Shown: positions 1-6,711, counted from the stretch's first letter. The stretch: 13,639 bases of DNA from Lachnospiraceae bacterium UBA3785 (GCA_002369495.1 DFFD01000157.1:1-13639), one strand, 5' to 3'. Numbers and translations: made by a program. The notes: a model not told the origin generated them from the letters alone.

Positions 1-452
1 TCCCGGCATAGTCCGAGACCATTGAAATGTCGTAGAGCTGGTTCAGATCGCTGAAGATGCTCACCTTGCTGAACTTGGTTACCCCGGTGATGAACACAAA
101 CCGGATATAATCATCATAGCTCTTAAGCGTGCTGAAGAAACCCTTGAAGAACGCCTTGTTGTGCTCCTCAAGTTCCGGGTCCTTCATCACCTCAAGGAGC
201 GGCTTGTCGTACTCGTCCACGAGGATAACCACCCGGCGTCCGGTCCTGTCTACGGCCCGCCGTATGATGCTGCGAAAGCGCTCCGAGAGCAGTGCGTCCG
301 GATCCTCGGAGCCGTACACCTTCTTACTGCCGGCTCCCCTGGGTCAGCTTATAGATATATGCCGTTTTGTCGACATACAAAAACCCATCGCCGCGAAGGC
401 TCTGAAAGCCCTGCACGCCGATGGGGAGCTTACGCAAACCGTATCCGTTCAT
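1..452 (-). pseudogene. AAA-ATPase-like / PD-(D/E)XK family gene, internally deleted and frameshifted, runs off window edge
   Basis: The start is ATG at 452-450, preceded by the Shine-Dalgarno GGAGGCGGAAC. The first 42 codons give the typical family N-terminus (motif FLYVDKTAYIYKLTQGSR) and then hit TAA at 326-324. From about 323 down to 1 a shifted frame resumes the same protein: a KKVYGSEDP stretch, then the Walker B-like VVILVDEYDKPLL and the following family region (FFSTLKSYDDYIRFVFITG). The RPRRFGKS-type Walker A block expected between these two parts, which I estimate at 80-100 residues, is absent. This is therefore a deletion plus a frameshift, not a sequencing slip alone. The C-terminal nuclease domain lies outside the window. 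The family (AAA-ATPase_like, formerly DUF1703 type) has no firmly established cellular role. It belongs to a different subfamily from the copy at 6782-8219. Confidence 0.85.
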
Positions 453-511
453 GTTCCGCCTCCGAAAAATGTAACTATTCATCACCCCACGAAAACGTAT
501 GGTTTGCAGGG

Positions 512-627
512 CGAAACGCTTGCGTTTCGAACAAAAGCCATGCGCTTTGCTTTCGCGGGGCGGGCAAGGCGCAAAGCGCCTATGACCGCCCTCATGAAGC
601 GGTCGCTTCTGCGGCCGCGAATGAGGG
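512..627 (-). other. Cluster of inverted repeats in the leader of the broken nuclease gene
   Basis: Several perfect inverted repeats crowd this 116-bp stretch: CGAAACGC/GCGTTTCG (512-519/522-529), GCGCTTTGC/GCAAAGCGC (542-550/571-579), GACCGC/GCGGTC (584-589/599-604), GAAGC/GCTTC (596-600/605-609) and CCCTCAT/ATGAGGG (589-595/621-627). Some are mutually exclusive because they share bases. No T-run follows any of them, so they do not look like ordinary terminators. I recognise no known riboswitch. They lie between the ATPase stop codon and the start at 452, so they could form a structured 5' leader. Confidence 0.5.
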
Positions 628-654
628 TGATGATCAGTTACGTAATCTTCTATC

Positions 655-683
655 AGTTTAGACGAAAATGCGGCGGACTTCAA
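655..683 (-). promoter_or_regulatory. Candidate promoter for the broken nuclease gene
   Basis: On the minus strand TTGAAG (683-678) is followed after 17 bp by TAAACT (660-655). Each box matches its consensus at four of six positions and the spacing is ideal. Transcription from here would give a leader of about 200 nt containing the inverted-repeat cluster. Confidence 0.35.
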
Positions 684-709
684 GTGCTTTACAGGCAAAT
701 TGCTGCCTG

Positions 710-1345
710 TTATGCTTTTTCACCTGAAATCCGCCCCTTATCCATCTCGTACACCCTGTCGCACAGGATCTCGATGTCCTCCCGGCTGTGGCTCGCGATG
801 AGCAGCGTCTTCCCTTTATTTTTAAGGGAAATGAAAAGCTCCCGCATGTCCGTAAGGCCCTCGCCGTCGAGCCCGTTCATCGGCTCGTCGAGCAGCAGGT
901 ACTCCGGGTCCTCCATGACCGCCTGGGCGATCCCGAGGCGCTGGCGCATGCCGAGGGAGTATTTCCGAACCGGGCGGCGGTCATCCGGGTCAAGGCCGGC
1001 CAGGCGGACCGCCTCCCTCACCTCCTCACGGCCCGCCTTCCCGCGGATCCCCGCAAGGAGCATAAGGTTCCTCATGCCCGAATAGTAGGAAATGAACCCC
1101 GGCGTCTCAATGATGATCCCGGACGACGGCAGGAAATCCCTGTCCCTCCCGACGACGATGCCGTCCGCCGTCACCGTCCCGGCCGTGGGGCGGACCAGCC
1201 CCGCGATGCACCGAAGGAGCATGGTCTTCCCGCTCCCGTTCCGCCCGATGAGGCCGACGATCTCCCCCGGGCCCGCCGTGAGGCTGACATCCCTGAGGAT
1301 CCGGCTCGTCCCGATCGTAAGGCTCACCCCGTTTACGTCAATCAT
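710..1345 (-). CDS. ABC transporter ATP-binding protein, BcrA/LanF-like with an E-loop
   Basis: A 211-residue cytoplasmic ATPase with all ABC motifs: Walker A GRNGSGKT (residues 34-41), signature SLGMRQR (130-136), Walker B YLLLDEP (149-155), D-loop NGLD and H-loop His186. Where most ABC proteins have the Q-loop Gln it has IIIETPGF, with Glu80. This Glu form (E-loop) is known from lantibiotic-immunity ATPases such as NukF and is common in bacitracin-resistance-type ATPases. I chose ATG at 1345 because AAGGAGGGAGAC lies directly before it; an in-frame ATG upstream would contain that site. The gene overlaps the upstream permease stop by 8 bp (ATGATTGA), which implies translational coupling. It should power the two permeases encoded upstream. 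Substrate export or peptide immunity is inference; the ATPase assignment is firm. The gene is very GC-rich. Confidence 0.93.
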   Translation of the reverse strand: MIDVNGVSLTIGTSRILRDVSLTAGPGEIVGLIGRNGSGKTMLLRCIAGLVRPTAGTVTADGIVVGRDRDFLPSSGIIIETPGFISYYSGMRNLMLLAGIRGKAGREEVREAVRLAGLDPDDRRPVRKYSLGMRQRLGIAQAVMEDPEYLLLDEPMNGLDGEGLTDMRELFISLKNKGKTLLIASHSREDIEILCDRVYEMDKGRISGEKA

Positions 1346-2201
1346 GTCTCCCTCCTTCATAGGTCTTCGAAAAATGCATACACACCGCACCCGCTATAAG
1401 GCAGAGGCCTCCCAGATAAAGCACCGATCCGGCCGGAGGAAAGACCGGCTCCCTCATATACCCCGAAAAATGGAGCGACAATACCGCGTGGGGCAGCGGC
1501 AGGAGCCACATCCATCCGGCCTTGAGCTCCGCAAGGACCGCCCCCGCCGCCGTGAGGGCGGCCGCGAGCACCACGCCCGCCGTCTTCCGCCCGGCCAGCG
1601 CGAAGGCCAGCATGAGGAGGGACAGGAAGAGGAAGGACAAAAAGAGGAGCAGGGCCGTGAGGAAGGCGGCCGGCACCGGAGCCAGCTGCTGGTAGACAGC
1701 CTCCGGGAGCAGCGAGGCCGCATAGTCCCCGCTCCGCTCCGGGAAGGCCGCCGTGTAGCCCGTCAAGGCGTGGGAGTAACCCGTCATGAGGGCCGTGAAG
1801 GGCAGGGAAAGCAGGGTGCTCACCAGGAAAATGAACCCCACCGCAGCCGCCGAAAATGCCGCGGAGACCAGCATCTCCCCCGCAGCCCAGCTCCGCCTCC
1901 CCATCCTGACCCGGACAAAGAGGCCTCCCGCCTCCTCCCCCGGGAGGTCGGAGGCCAGCACGAGGAAGAGGGCCGGCAGCACGAGGAGCACCGTCCCGGA
2001 CCCGGTGACCGCGAGGAAGGGCTCAACCGCGGAGAGCGGCTCCCCCATCATCCGGGAGGCGGCAGCGAGCGGTTCCGTCACCTGCTCCCGGATGAACACG
2101 GCCATGACCGGCAGGGTGACCCAGCGGGTCCCCCTGAAGAAGGACGCGGCCTCGGCCCCGGCTGCCCGGAAGGCTTCCCGTGCCTTGAGTCTCTCTCCCA
2201 T
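1338..2201 (-). CDS. ABC-2-type transporter permease (second permease)
   Basis: A 287-residue membrane protein with about six hydrophobic segments, including long Leu/Val/Ala runs near residues 50-110, 125-155 and 180-215 and a last segment close to the C-terminus. I recognise no enzymatic motif. The start is ATG at 2201, 1 bp after the previous gene's stop (TGATATG), with GGGGGCGG as ribosome binding site; longer in-frame versions reach back into the preceding permease and lack a site. Its place between another permease and the ATPase, and its size, match the E/G subunits of LanFEG-type immunity transporters or any two-permease ABC-2 exporter. The sequence is too divergent to name a subfamily. 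The downstream ATPase starts inside its last codons. Confidence 0.8.
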   Translation of the reverse strand: MGERLKAREAFRAAGAEAASFFRGTRWVTLPVMAVFIREQVTEPLAAASRMMGEPLSAVEPFLAVTGSGTVLLVLPALFLVLASDLPGEEAGGLFVRVRMGRRSWAAGEMLVSAAFSAAAVGFIFLVSTLLSLPFTALMTGYSHALTGYTAAFPERSGDYAASLLPEAVYQQLAPVPAAFLTALLLFLSFLFLSLLMLAFALAGRKTAGVVLAAALTAAGAVLAELKAGWMWLLPLPHAVLSLHFSGYMREPVFPPAGSVLYLGGLCLIAGAVCMHFSKTYEGGRHD

Positions 2202-2202
2202 A

Positions 2203-3021
2203 TCACCGCCCCCTTTCCGCCTCGGCCCGCCAGGCAAGGAACGAGGCAAGGAGGCCCGCAAGGGCGAGGGCGGCTGCCGCCGCTGCCCCTTCCGGCCTGC
2301 CCCGCCCGATATGCGCGGCGGCATCCATGAGATCATAGAGTTCAAACGTGACGGCCCCTTCCATGGCAAGCCTGAGAAGGACCTGTCTCACCGCGTAGGT
2401 GATAAGAAACGGGAGACAGAGAAGCATGTAGCGGTCCTGAAAGACAGCCGCGGCCAGGGTCCCGGGCACCGAAAAAAGGATCCCTGCGAGGAAACTGTCC
2501 AGGAGCAGGGATACAAGGAAGCCCGCCCGGGAGGCCGGGAGACCGAAAAACGCACCGTCCGTTCCCCCGGCAGCATAAAAACCCGGACACAGGACGGAAA
2601 GCACAAGGAAGCTCAGGAGGGAGACCGCCGTAAGAAGGATTCCTCCCGCAAGGAGCGGCCCCGCGGCCCTTGCGAGCGCGTAGAGGGTCCTCCCCTCCCG
2701 CACCTTTGTGAACATGGATGCGCCGGTCCTCTGCCCCTCCGTCACGAGGAGGGCCGTGCCCGCGGTGAGGAGCACCGGGGCAAGGAGCAGACCCCAGCCG
2801 GAAAAGCAGTTCAAAAACAGGACCTCCGCGCTCACCTCCGCGCCCTGCCGGACCCCCGTGAACGCGTCCCGGGCCGCCTCCGCCACGGAAAAGGCCCGGC
2901 CTGTCCCGTCATACCCTGCCGGAGACATAAAAAAAAGAATCGGAAGGAGAACGGCGGAAATCGGGGATGCCGGGGAGAGAAGACTCTTTTTCATTTCCAC
3001 AGCGATACACCGTATGACCAT
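2203..3021 (-). CDS. ABC-2-type transporter permease (first permease)
   Basis: A 272-residue integral membrane protein with roughly six predicted membrane segments: near residues 18-35, 66-92, 120-148, 166-190, 195-215 and 243-267. The N-terminus is short and basic, as in ABC-2 permeases (a KKS stretch before segment 1). The start is ATG at 3021, directly abutting the lipoprotein's TGA at 3024-3022. The binding site AAGGAGG sits inside the lipoprotein's last codons, so translation is coupled. It probably pairs with the next permease and the ATPase to form one heteromeric transporter. It could be an exporter, an immunity pump or a sensor transporter; the sequence alone does not decide. Confidence 0.8.
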   Translation of the reverse strand: MVIRCIAVEMKKSLLSPASPISAVLLPILFFMSPAGYDGTGRAFSVAEAARDAFTGVRQGAEVSAEVLFLNCFSGWGLLLAPVLLTAGTALLVTEGQRTGASMFTKVREGRTLYALARAAGPLLAGGILLTAVSLLSFLVLSVLCPGFYAAGGTDGAFFGLPASRAGFLVSLLLDSFLAGILFSVPGTLAAAVFQDRYMLLCLPFLITYAVRQVLLRLAMEGAVTFELYDLMDAAAHIGRGRPEGAAAAAALALAGLLASFLAWRAEAERGR

Positions 3022-4266
3022 TCAGTCCTCCTTCAGATCCGTCGTATACATAAAGATATCTCCTGTCAGAGCGTCCACCGCCATGACGATCCCTTCGCCC
3101 TTCACGGTGTTCACGCCCTTCATGTACCATGCGGGCCGCATAAGCTCCGTCCCGTCTTCCGTCTCGCTGACCGGGACATAGAAAAGTCCCGCCTCACGCA
3201 CCTCGACATTCAGCTCTCCGGCGAGCCCCTCCCGGAGGATCCGGCAGGCCTCCCCGAGCGGGAGCAGCCGGTCCGAGGTGAGGAGCTTCACAAGGCGCCC
3301 GGACATATTTCTCCCGGCAAAGGCCGAAACATGCCCCGGCGAGGCTACATAGACGTGGAGGGTCTCCTCGCTGATAAAGCCGCTCCTCGGCACATAGGTC
3401 CCGTAATCGCCGAAGGCGACCGGGATGCCTTCGAAGGACCTGCTCACCAGGAAATCAAACCCGCACACATCACCGAGCGCAAAGACCTGGACTTCGGGGA
3501 CTGAGATTGCCGTCCCTTCTTCCGGGGGATACGGGGTCCCCTTTTCAAGGTATGTCTTCACGGTCTCCGCGGCCTCCCCGACGGTGCATTCCCCGCCGAT
3601 GAGCGGGTATGACTCTTCCGCCAGGTCCTCAGTGCGGCCGCTCCTTATGACCTCCTCCGAGCAGGCACCCATGGCATCCGAGCCGGCCATGAGGCCCCCT
3701 CCGGCGTACTCCGTGATCTCGCCCGTGCTCATGGAATAGATCGAGTCTCCCCCGATCTGGATATGGCAGCCGTCGGTCGTGATGACCGCCCCGCTCCCGG
3801 AGGCCAGGTCCATGCAGTCGGCGAGCGCAGGATAAATGTAAGCTCCCTCCTTCTTCGTGTCCCACTCCCGCTCGTCCGTCACGATGCGGACATCTCGCGC
3901 AAGATCGACTTCCCCTTCCTGCCCGGTCTCCCTGAGCCATTCCTTAATGATCGAGAGGGCCTCCTCCGGGGTCGCCTCCTTCTCCTCCCGTGCAAGGAGG
4001 CACACCTCCTCCGCCTCTGGGAAGGGCTCGAAGCGGCAGCCCTTAAAGCTGATCCGCTCATCCTCCTCAAGGAGCCTGTCCGCCTCCTCCCGGTAAGCGC
4101 CACGGACCTCCGCAAGGGGCACAAGGTCCTCCCGGACCTTCCCGGCATAGCTTTCCGCCCCTGATTTCTCTTTTATATTCGCTTCACTGCTTCCGGTCCC
4201 AGCCGCGCCGCATGCGGTCAAAAGGAGGCAGGAAGTGAGGAGCCAGACGGCGCATTTTCCCGTCAT
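3022..4266 (-). CDS. Lipoprotein of the peptide/ABC operon, PepSY/YycI-like C-terminal end
   Basis: A 414-residue protein with a classic lipoprotein signal: Lys4, a hydrophobic run and the lipobox L-T-A-C with Cys19, followed by a Gly/Ser-rich linker. It should be anchored on the outer face of the membrane. I recognise no catalytic motif in the acidic middle part. The last 70 residues carry a pattern seen in PepSY/YycI-like regulatory domains: an amphipathic helix (EACRILREGLAG), a YVPV strand, RPAWYM, and GIVMAVDALTGDIFMY. The start is ATG at 4266 with AAGGTGA 5 bp upstream; that site overlaps the stop of the 44-residue peptide gene only 4 bp away. A lipoprotein beside two permeases and an E-loop ATPase recalls LanI plus LanFEG immunity, so binding a peptide at the cell surface is a reasonable but unproven role. 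Confidence 0.8.
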   Translation of the reverse strand: MTGKCAVWLLTSCLLLTACGAAGTGSSEANIKEKSGAESYAGKVREDLVPLAEVRGAYREEADRLLEEDERISFKGCRFEPFPEAEEVCLLAREEKEATPEEALSIIKEWLRETGQEGEVDLARDVRIVTDEREWDTKKEGAYIYPALADCMDLASGSGAVITTDGCHIQIGGDSIYSMSTGEITEYAGGGLMAGSDAMGACSEEVIRSGRTEDLAEESYPLIGGECTVGEAAETVKTYLEKGTPYPPEEGTAISVPEVQVFALGDVCGFDFLVSRSFEGIPVAFGDYGTYVPRSGFISEETLHVYVASPGHVSAFAGRNMSGRLVKLLTSDRLLPLGEACRILREGLAGELNVEVREAGLFYVPVSETEDGTELMRPAWYMKGVNTVKGEGIVMAVDALTGDIFMYTTDLKED

Positions 4267-4270
4267 TGCT

Positions 4271-4405
4271 TCACCTTATGCTGATGCTGCCGGCGGCATT
4301 GCAGCTCACGGACCCTTTCGCGACGATCTTGAACTGCACGTCGCCGCTGATTGCGTTGTTTGTCCAGACGGAAGTTGTAGACGGCGCTACCGTGATCGTT
4401 TTCAT
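4271..4405 (-). CDS. 44-residue cationic peptide, first gene of the lipoprotein/ABC operon; function unknown
   Basis: This short gene has one of the best ribosome binding sites in the window (AAGGAGGAGCGCT before ATG at 4405) and ends 4 bp before the lipoprotein start. Both facts argue that it is real. The product begins MKTITVAPSTTSVW and ends NAAGSISIR, with one Trp (14) and one Cys (35). It has three Lys, one Arg and one Asp, so net charge is about +3. Alternating polar and hydrophobic residues suggest beta structure. There is no signal peptide, no Gly-Gly leader, no Ser/Thr/Cys pattern typical of a lantibiotic core and no AgrD-like end. I do not recognise the family. Position and control suggest a leaderless bacteriocin, a signal peptide or a small immunity or accessory protein. 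An in-frame ATG farther upstream (4459) overlaps the predicted -10 region and lacks a binding site. Confidence 0.65.
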   Translation of the reverse strand: MKTITVAPSTTSVWTNNAISGDVQFKIVAKGSVSCNAAGSISIR

Positions 4406-4451
4406 AGCGCTCCTCCTTTCTGTCAGAAAATTCACCTTGCTGCAATCCCTA

Positions 4452-4479
4452 AATATCATAAAATGCAGTGAGAAATCAA
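4452..4479 (-). promoter_or_regulatory. Candidate promoter of the peptide/lipoprotein/ABC operon
   Basis: On the minus strand TTGATT (4479-4474) is followed after 16 bp by GATATT (4457-4452); TATGAT, overlapping it at 4460-4455, is an alternative -10 with shorter spacing. The nearest half of the 9-bp direct repeat ends 5 bp upstream of the -35 box, a usual position for a LytTR activator. The start codon lies about 45 bp downstream. Confidence 0.5.
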
Positions 4480-4484
4480 TACGG

Positions 4485-4514
4485 GTGGCACGAAATGCCT
4501 TTCATGTGGCACGA
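4485..4514. promoter_or_regulatory. Probable LytTR operator: 9-bp direct repeat, 12-bp spacer
   Basis: GTGGCACGA occurs at 4485-4493 and again, identically, at 4506-4514. The start-to-start distance is 21 bp, two turns of the helix. Two 9-bp direct repeats separated by 12 bp is the established form of sites bound by LytTR regulators such as PlnC/PlnD, AgrA and ComE. A LytTR regulator is encoded 1.4 kb away. The pair lies 5 bp from the -35 box of each divergent promoter, so it could control both directions. Binding by this regulator is inference. Confidence 0.7.
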
Positions 4515-4519
4515 GTTAA

Positions 4520-4548
4520 TTGTTGAACGCATTTTTAAGTGGTATACT
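4520..4548 (+). promoter_or_regulatory. Candidate promoter of the histidine kinase/response regulator operon
   Basis: TTGTTG (4520-4525) and TATACT (4543-4548) are separated by 17 bp. The -35 box is weak and the -10 good, as expected for an activator-dependent promoter. TTGAAC at 4523-4528 is an alternative -35 but its spacing would be only 14 bp. The direct repeat ends 5 bp upstream of the -35 box. Confidence 0.55.
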
Positions 4549-4582
4549 ATTCCTGTCATAAGATATTTGTCAGGGGCCTGTC

Positions 4583-5905
4583 ATGCTTTTTCAGTTTATA
4601 GACTTTTTATCCAACATCATTGATTTCTGCCTGTTTCTGGTAATAATCCATAAAAAAACCGCTGTAAAAGCAGGCAGGCGCAGATGCCTGGCGTATACCC
4701 TGTGTTTTTTGTCACTCTATATATTGATGAAATCACTGCATCTTCCGACGGCAGTCTTTCTTATCCTTTTCCTGTCATGCCAGATCATCTATATACACCT
4801 CATAAGCTCAGCCTCTTTTACTGAGTCGTTATTCTGGAGCACGGCATTCCTTTCACTGGTAATGGTTGCCGACGAAATGAGCTATTTCATTTTCAGTATT
4901 TTTAAGCTTGAACATCTGGCAGCCCTGGAGTCTCCGGGTGCGCTGAGGCTGTCTGCCATGTTTATATACTATCCGATCCTTCTTACAGGTTCTTACCTTC
5001 TGGTCCGCCTCAGGACCCCGCGATTCGACATGCCGGCCTGGCTGGCCTTGTTGTCGTGCCTTACGGTATTTCTGGGATTGTCATTTTTTTATATGCAGAT
5101 TGATCTGACGGTAGAATTGAGCAGAAGCTCACTGGTGCCTCAGCATCAGATTACTTCATCCGTGATTTCCTGCATCCTGCTGATCGTATTCTTTCTGCTA
5201 TTGCTCTTCCTGATATCTGTTTCCGGCAAACTGTATTTTAAGAACCGGCAGCTCCTGCTTCGTGAGTCTGAAATCGAGCATGAGACGAAGCAATACCAGG
5301 CCTATGCCGATTCTTTCCGCATTCTGCGAGGCTGGAGACATGATTTCCGCAATCAGCTGCTGACCATCTCCGAACTCGCAAAGAACCATCAATCGGAATC
5401 CCTCAGGGAATATCTGGATGAGCTTCTTTCTCCGTCTGAGAACGGACTTCTCTCGGCGGCGACCGGAAACGTCCTGCTTGATGCCATGCTGAACACAAAA
5501 CAGTCTGTTGCAAAAGAGCAGGGAATCACCATCACAAGTACGGTCTATCTTCCGGAGATACTGTCTCTCTCCCAGGTGGAATTGTCTTCCCTGATCGGAA
5601 ACCTTCTTGATAATGCCATTGACGCCTGCATGCAGCTGGATGACTCTCTGTCGAAAACAATCAGCCTTCAGATCAAACCGAACCGGGGAAACCTCCTTAT
5701 AGCAATGAGCAATCCCTCCGCCGGCCGATACATAACCGGTCCTCAGGGGCCGCTCCTGTCAACCAAAAATGAGTCCGGACACGGGTTCGGCCTTGAAAGA
5801 GTCAGAACCATTGTAGAAGAGCACGACGGATATCTTCAGATTCTTCCGGAGCCGGAATCTTTCAGTGTCAGGATTATACTTCCTCTTCCGCCTGCATCAG
5901 CATAA
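4583..5905 (+). CDS. AgrC-like sensor histidine kinase (HPK10 type, GHKL ATPase)
   Basis: A 440-residue membrane kinase. Residues 1-213 hold about six or seven hydrophobic segments (near 5-23, 35-52, 55-75, 83-107, 124-143, 152-171 and 190-213). A coiled linker follows. The phosphoacceptor motif is WRHDFRNQ with His253, the H-D-(F/Y)-x-N form of the AgrC/HPK10 group. The N box is NLLDNAIDAC (340-349) and the G box GHGFGL (399-404). The start at ATG 4583 has CAGGGG upstream. The length is normal for the family. It should sense a peptide or membrane-active ligand and phosphorylate the regulator encoded 44 bp downstream. No agrB or agrD is present, so the ligand is not obviously a cyclic autoinducer; the divergent 44-residue peptide is a candidate. 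The gene is much less GC-rich than the transporter operon beside it. Confidence 0.92.
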   Translation: MLFQFIDFLSNIIDFCLFLVIIHKKTAVKAGRRRCLAYTLCFLSLYILMKSLHLPTAVFLILFLSCQIIYIHLISSASFTESLFWSTAFLSLVMVADEMSYFIFSIFKLEHLAALESPGALRLSAMFIYYPILLTGSYLLVRLRTPRFDMPAWLALLSCLTVFLGLSFFYMQIDLTVELSRSSLVPQHQITSSVISCILLIVFFLLLLFLISVSGKLYFKNRQLLLRESEIEHETKQYQAYADSFRILRGWRHDFRNQLLTISELAKNHQSESLREYLDELLSPSENGLLSAATGNVLLDAMLNTKQSVAKEQGITITSTVYLPEILSLSQVELSSLIGNLLDNAIDACMQLDDSLSKTISLQIKPNRGNLLIAMSNPSAGRYITGPQGPLLSTKNESGHGFGLERVRTIVEEHDGYLQILPEPESFSVRIILPLPPASA

Positions 5906-5949
5906 GGAAATGGAACGATATTCATATATATTTTAAAGAGGGATTTGTC

Positions 5950-6648
5950 ATGATTTTCAAAATAGCTCTGATAGAAGACAGTCTTCATGACCGGAATGCC
6001 GCAAAAGCCTGCTTTGAAAAGTGGAGCCGCAGAGCATCCGTACCCGTGCAGCTTCTATGCTATACTGATGCTGCTGACTTCTTTGCCAATGAAGATGACT
6101 GGAAAGACTGTGTCTGTATCTTTCTGGATATTGATCTTCCCACCACAAACGGTATCGACATCGCTAAAAAACTCCGCACCACCGGCATTATGACCGATTT
6201 TATATTTCTGACAGCCTTTCGGGAGTACGTATTCGAGGGCTACAGCGTGGAAGCGATCGATTATCTGTTGAAGCCGCTGGATCAGGCGGCACTGGACAGA
6301 TGCATGACGCGTATCCTTGCTCGCTATCAGAGCGGTTTCTATATATTCCGCTCAGGGAATGACATTGTTCAGATACCTTACAGCGATATTCTCTACTTTT
6401 CCAGCGCCCGGCATTATACGGACATCGTAACCTCGGGAAGGTCCTTTCGTCAGCGGAAACCCCTTTCGGCGATTCTGTCCGCCCTGCCCGAACAGTTCGT
6501 TCAGATCCATCGCACGATCATTATTAATCTTCACAAGGTATACAGTTTATCCGGAACCACGGTGATCATGACGAACCGCCTGGAGCTTCCGGTCAGTAAA
6601 ACTTTCGCAGACCATCTGAACGCAGAATTTGCGAAGCACATGTTCTGA
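5950..6648 (+). CDS. LytTR-family response regulator (AgrA/PlnC-like)
   Basis: A 232-residue cytoplasmic transcription factor. The receiver domain spans about residues 1-120: acidic pair Glu9-Asp10, phosphoacceptor Asp60 in FLDIDLPTTNG, Thr88 in FLTAF and Lys108 in YLLKPL. The LytTR DNA-binding domain spans about 128-230, with DILYFSSARHYTDIV and the family-typical VQIHRTIIINLHKV. ATG at 5950 is preceded by AGAGGGA at good spacing. It is co-transcribed with the kinase, whose stop lies 44 bp upstream. The repeats at 4485-4514 fit its class of binding site, so control of the divergent peptide/ABC operon and of its own operon is likely but inferred. No clear terminator follows the gene. Confidence 0.93.
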   Translation: MIFKIALIEDSLHDRNAAKACFEKWSRRASVPVQLLCYTDAADFFANEDDWKDCVCIFLDIDLPTTNGIDIAKKLRTTGIMTDFIFLTAFREYVFEGYSVEAIDYLLKPLDQAALDRCMTRILARYQSGFYIFRSGNDIVQIPYSDILYFSSARHYTDIVTSGRSFRQRKPLSAILSALPEQFVQIHRTIIINLHKVYSLSGTTVIMTNRLELPVSKTFADHLNAEFAKHMF

Positions 6649-6711
6649 GGCATTCTCCCGCGCATCTGCATTATGGCGACTCCGTTTTAAATGTTTTCAA
6701 CCGTCAGTTTA

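Noticed and set aside
691..710. ACAGGCA/TGCCTGT hairpin directly after the ABC ATPase stop as a terminator
   Set aside because: The stem has only 7 bp and no T-run follows on the minus strand; evidence is too weak to annotate.
1092..3504. Long plus-strand open frames, including ones of 412 and 572 codons, opposite the ABC operon
   Set aside because: They are antisense to well-supported genes in very GC-rich DNA. Their products are Arg/Pro/Glu/Gly-rich without domains, and they lack binding sites.
4271..4405. The small peptide as an AgrD-type cyclic autoinducer precursor
   Set aside because: It has no N-terminal amphipathic helix, no Cys followed by four hydrophobic residues in the right place, no acidic C-terminal tail, and no AgrB is encoded nearby.
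4406..4459. 18-residue extension of the 44-residue peptide to an ATG at 4459
   Set aside because: That ATG overlaps the predicted -10 region and has no ribosome binding site; ATG 4405 has an excellent one.
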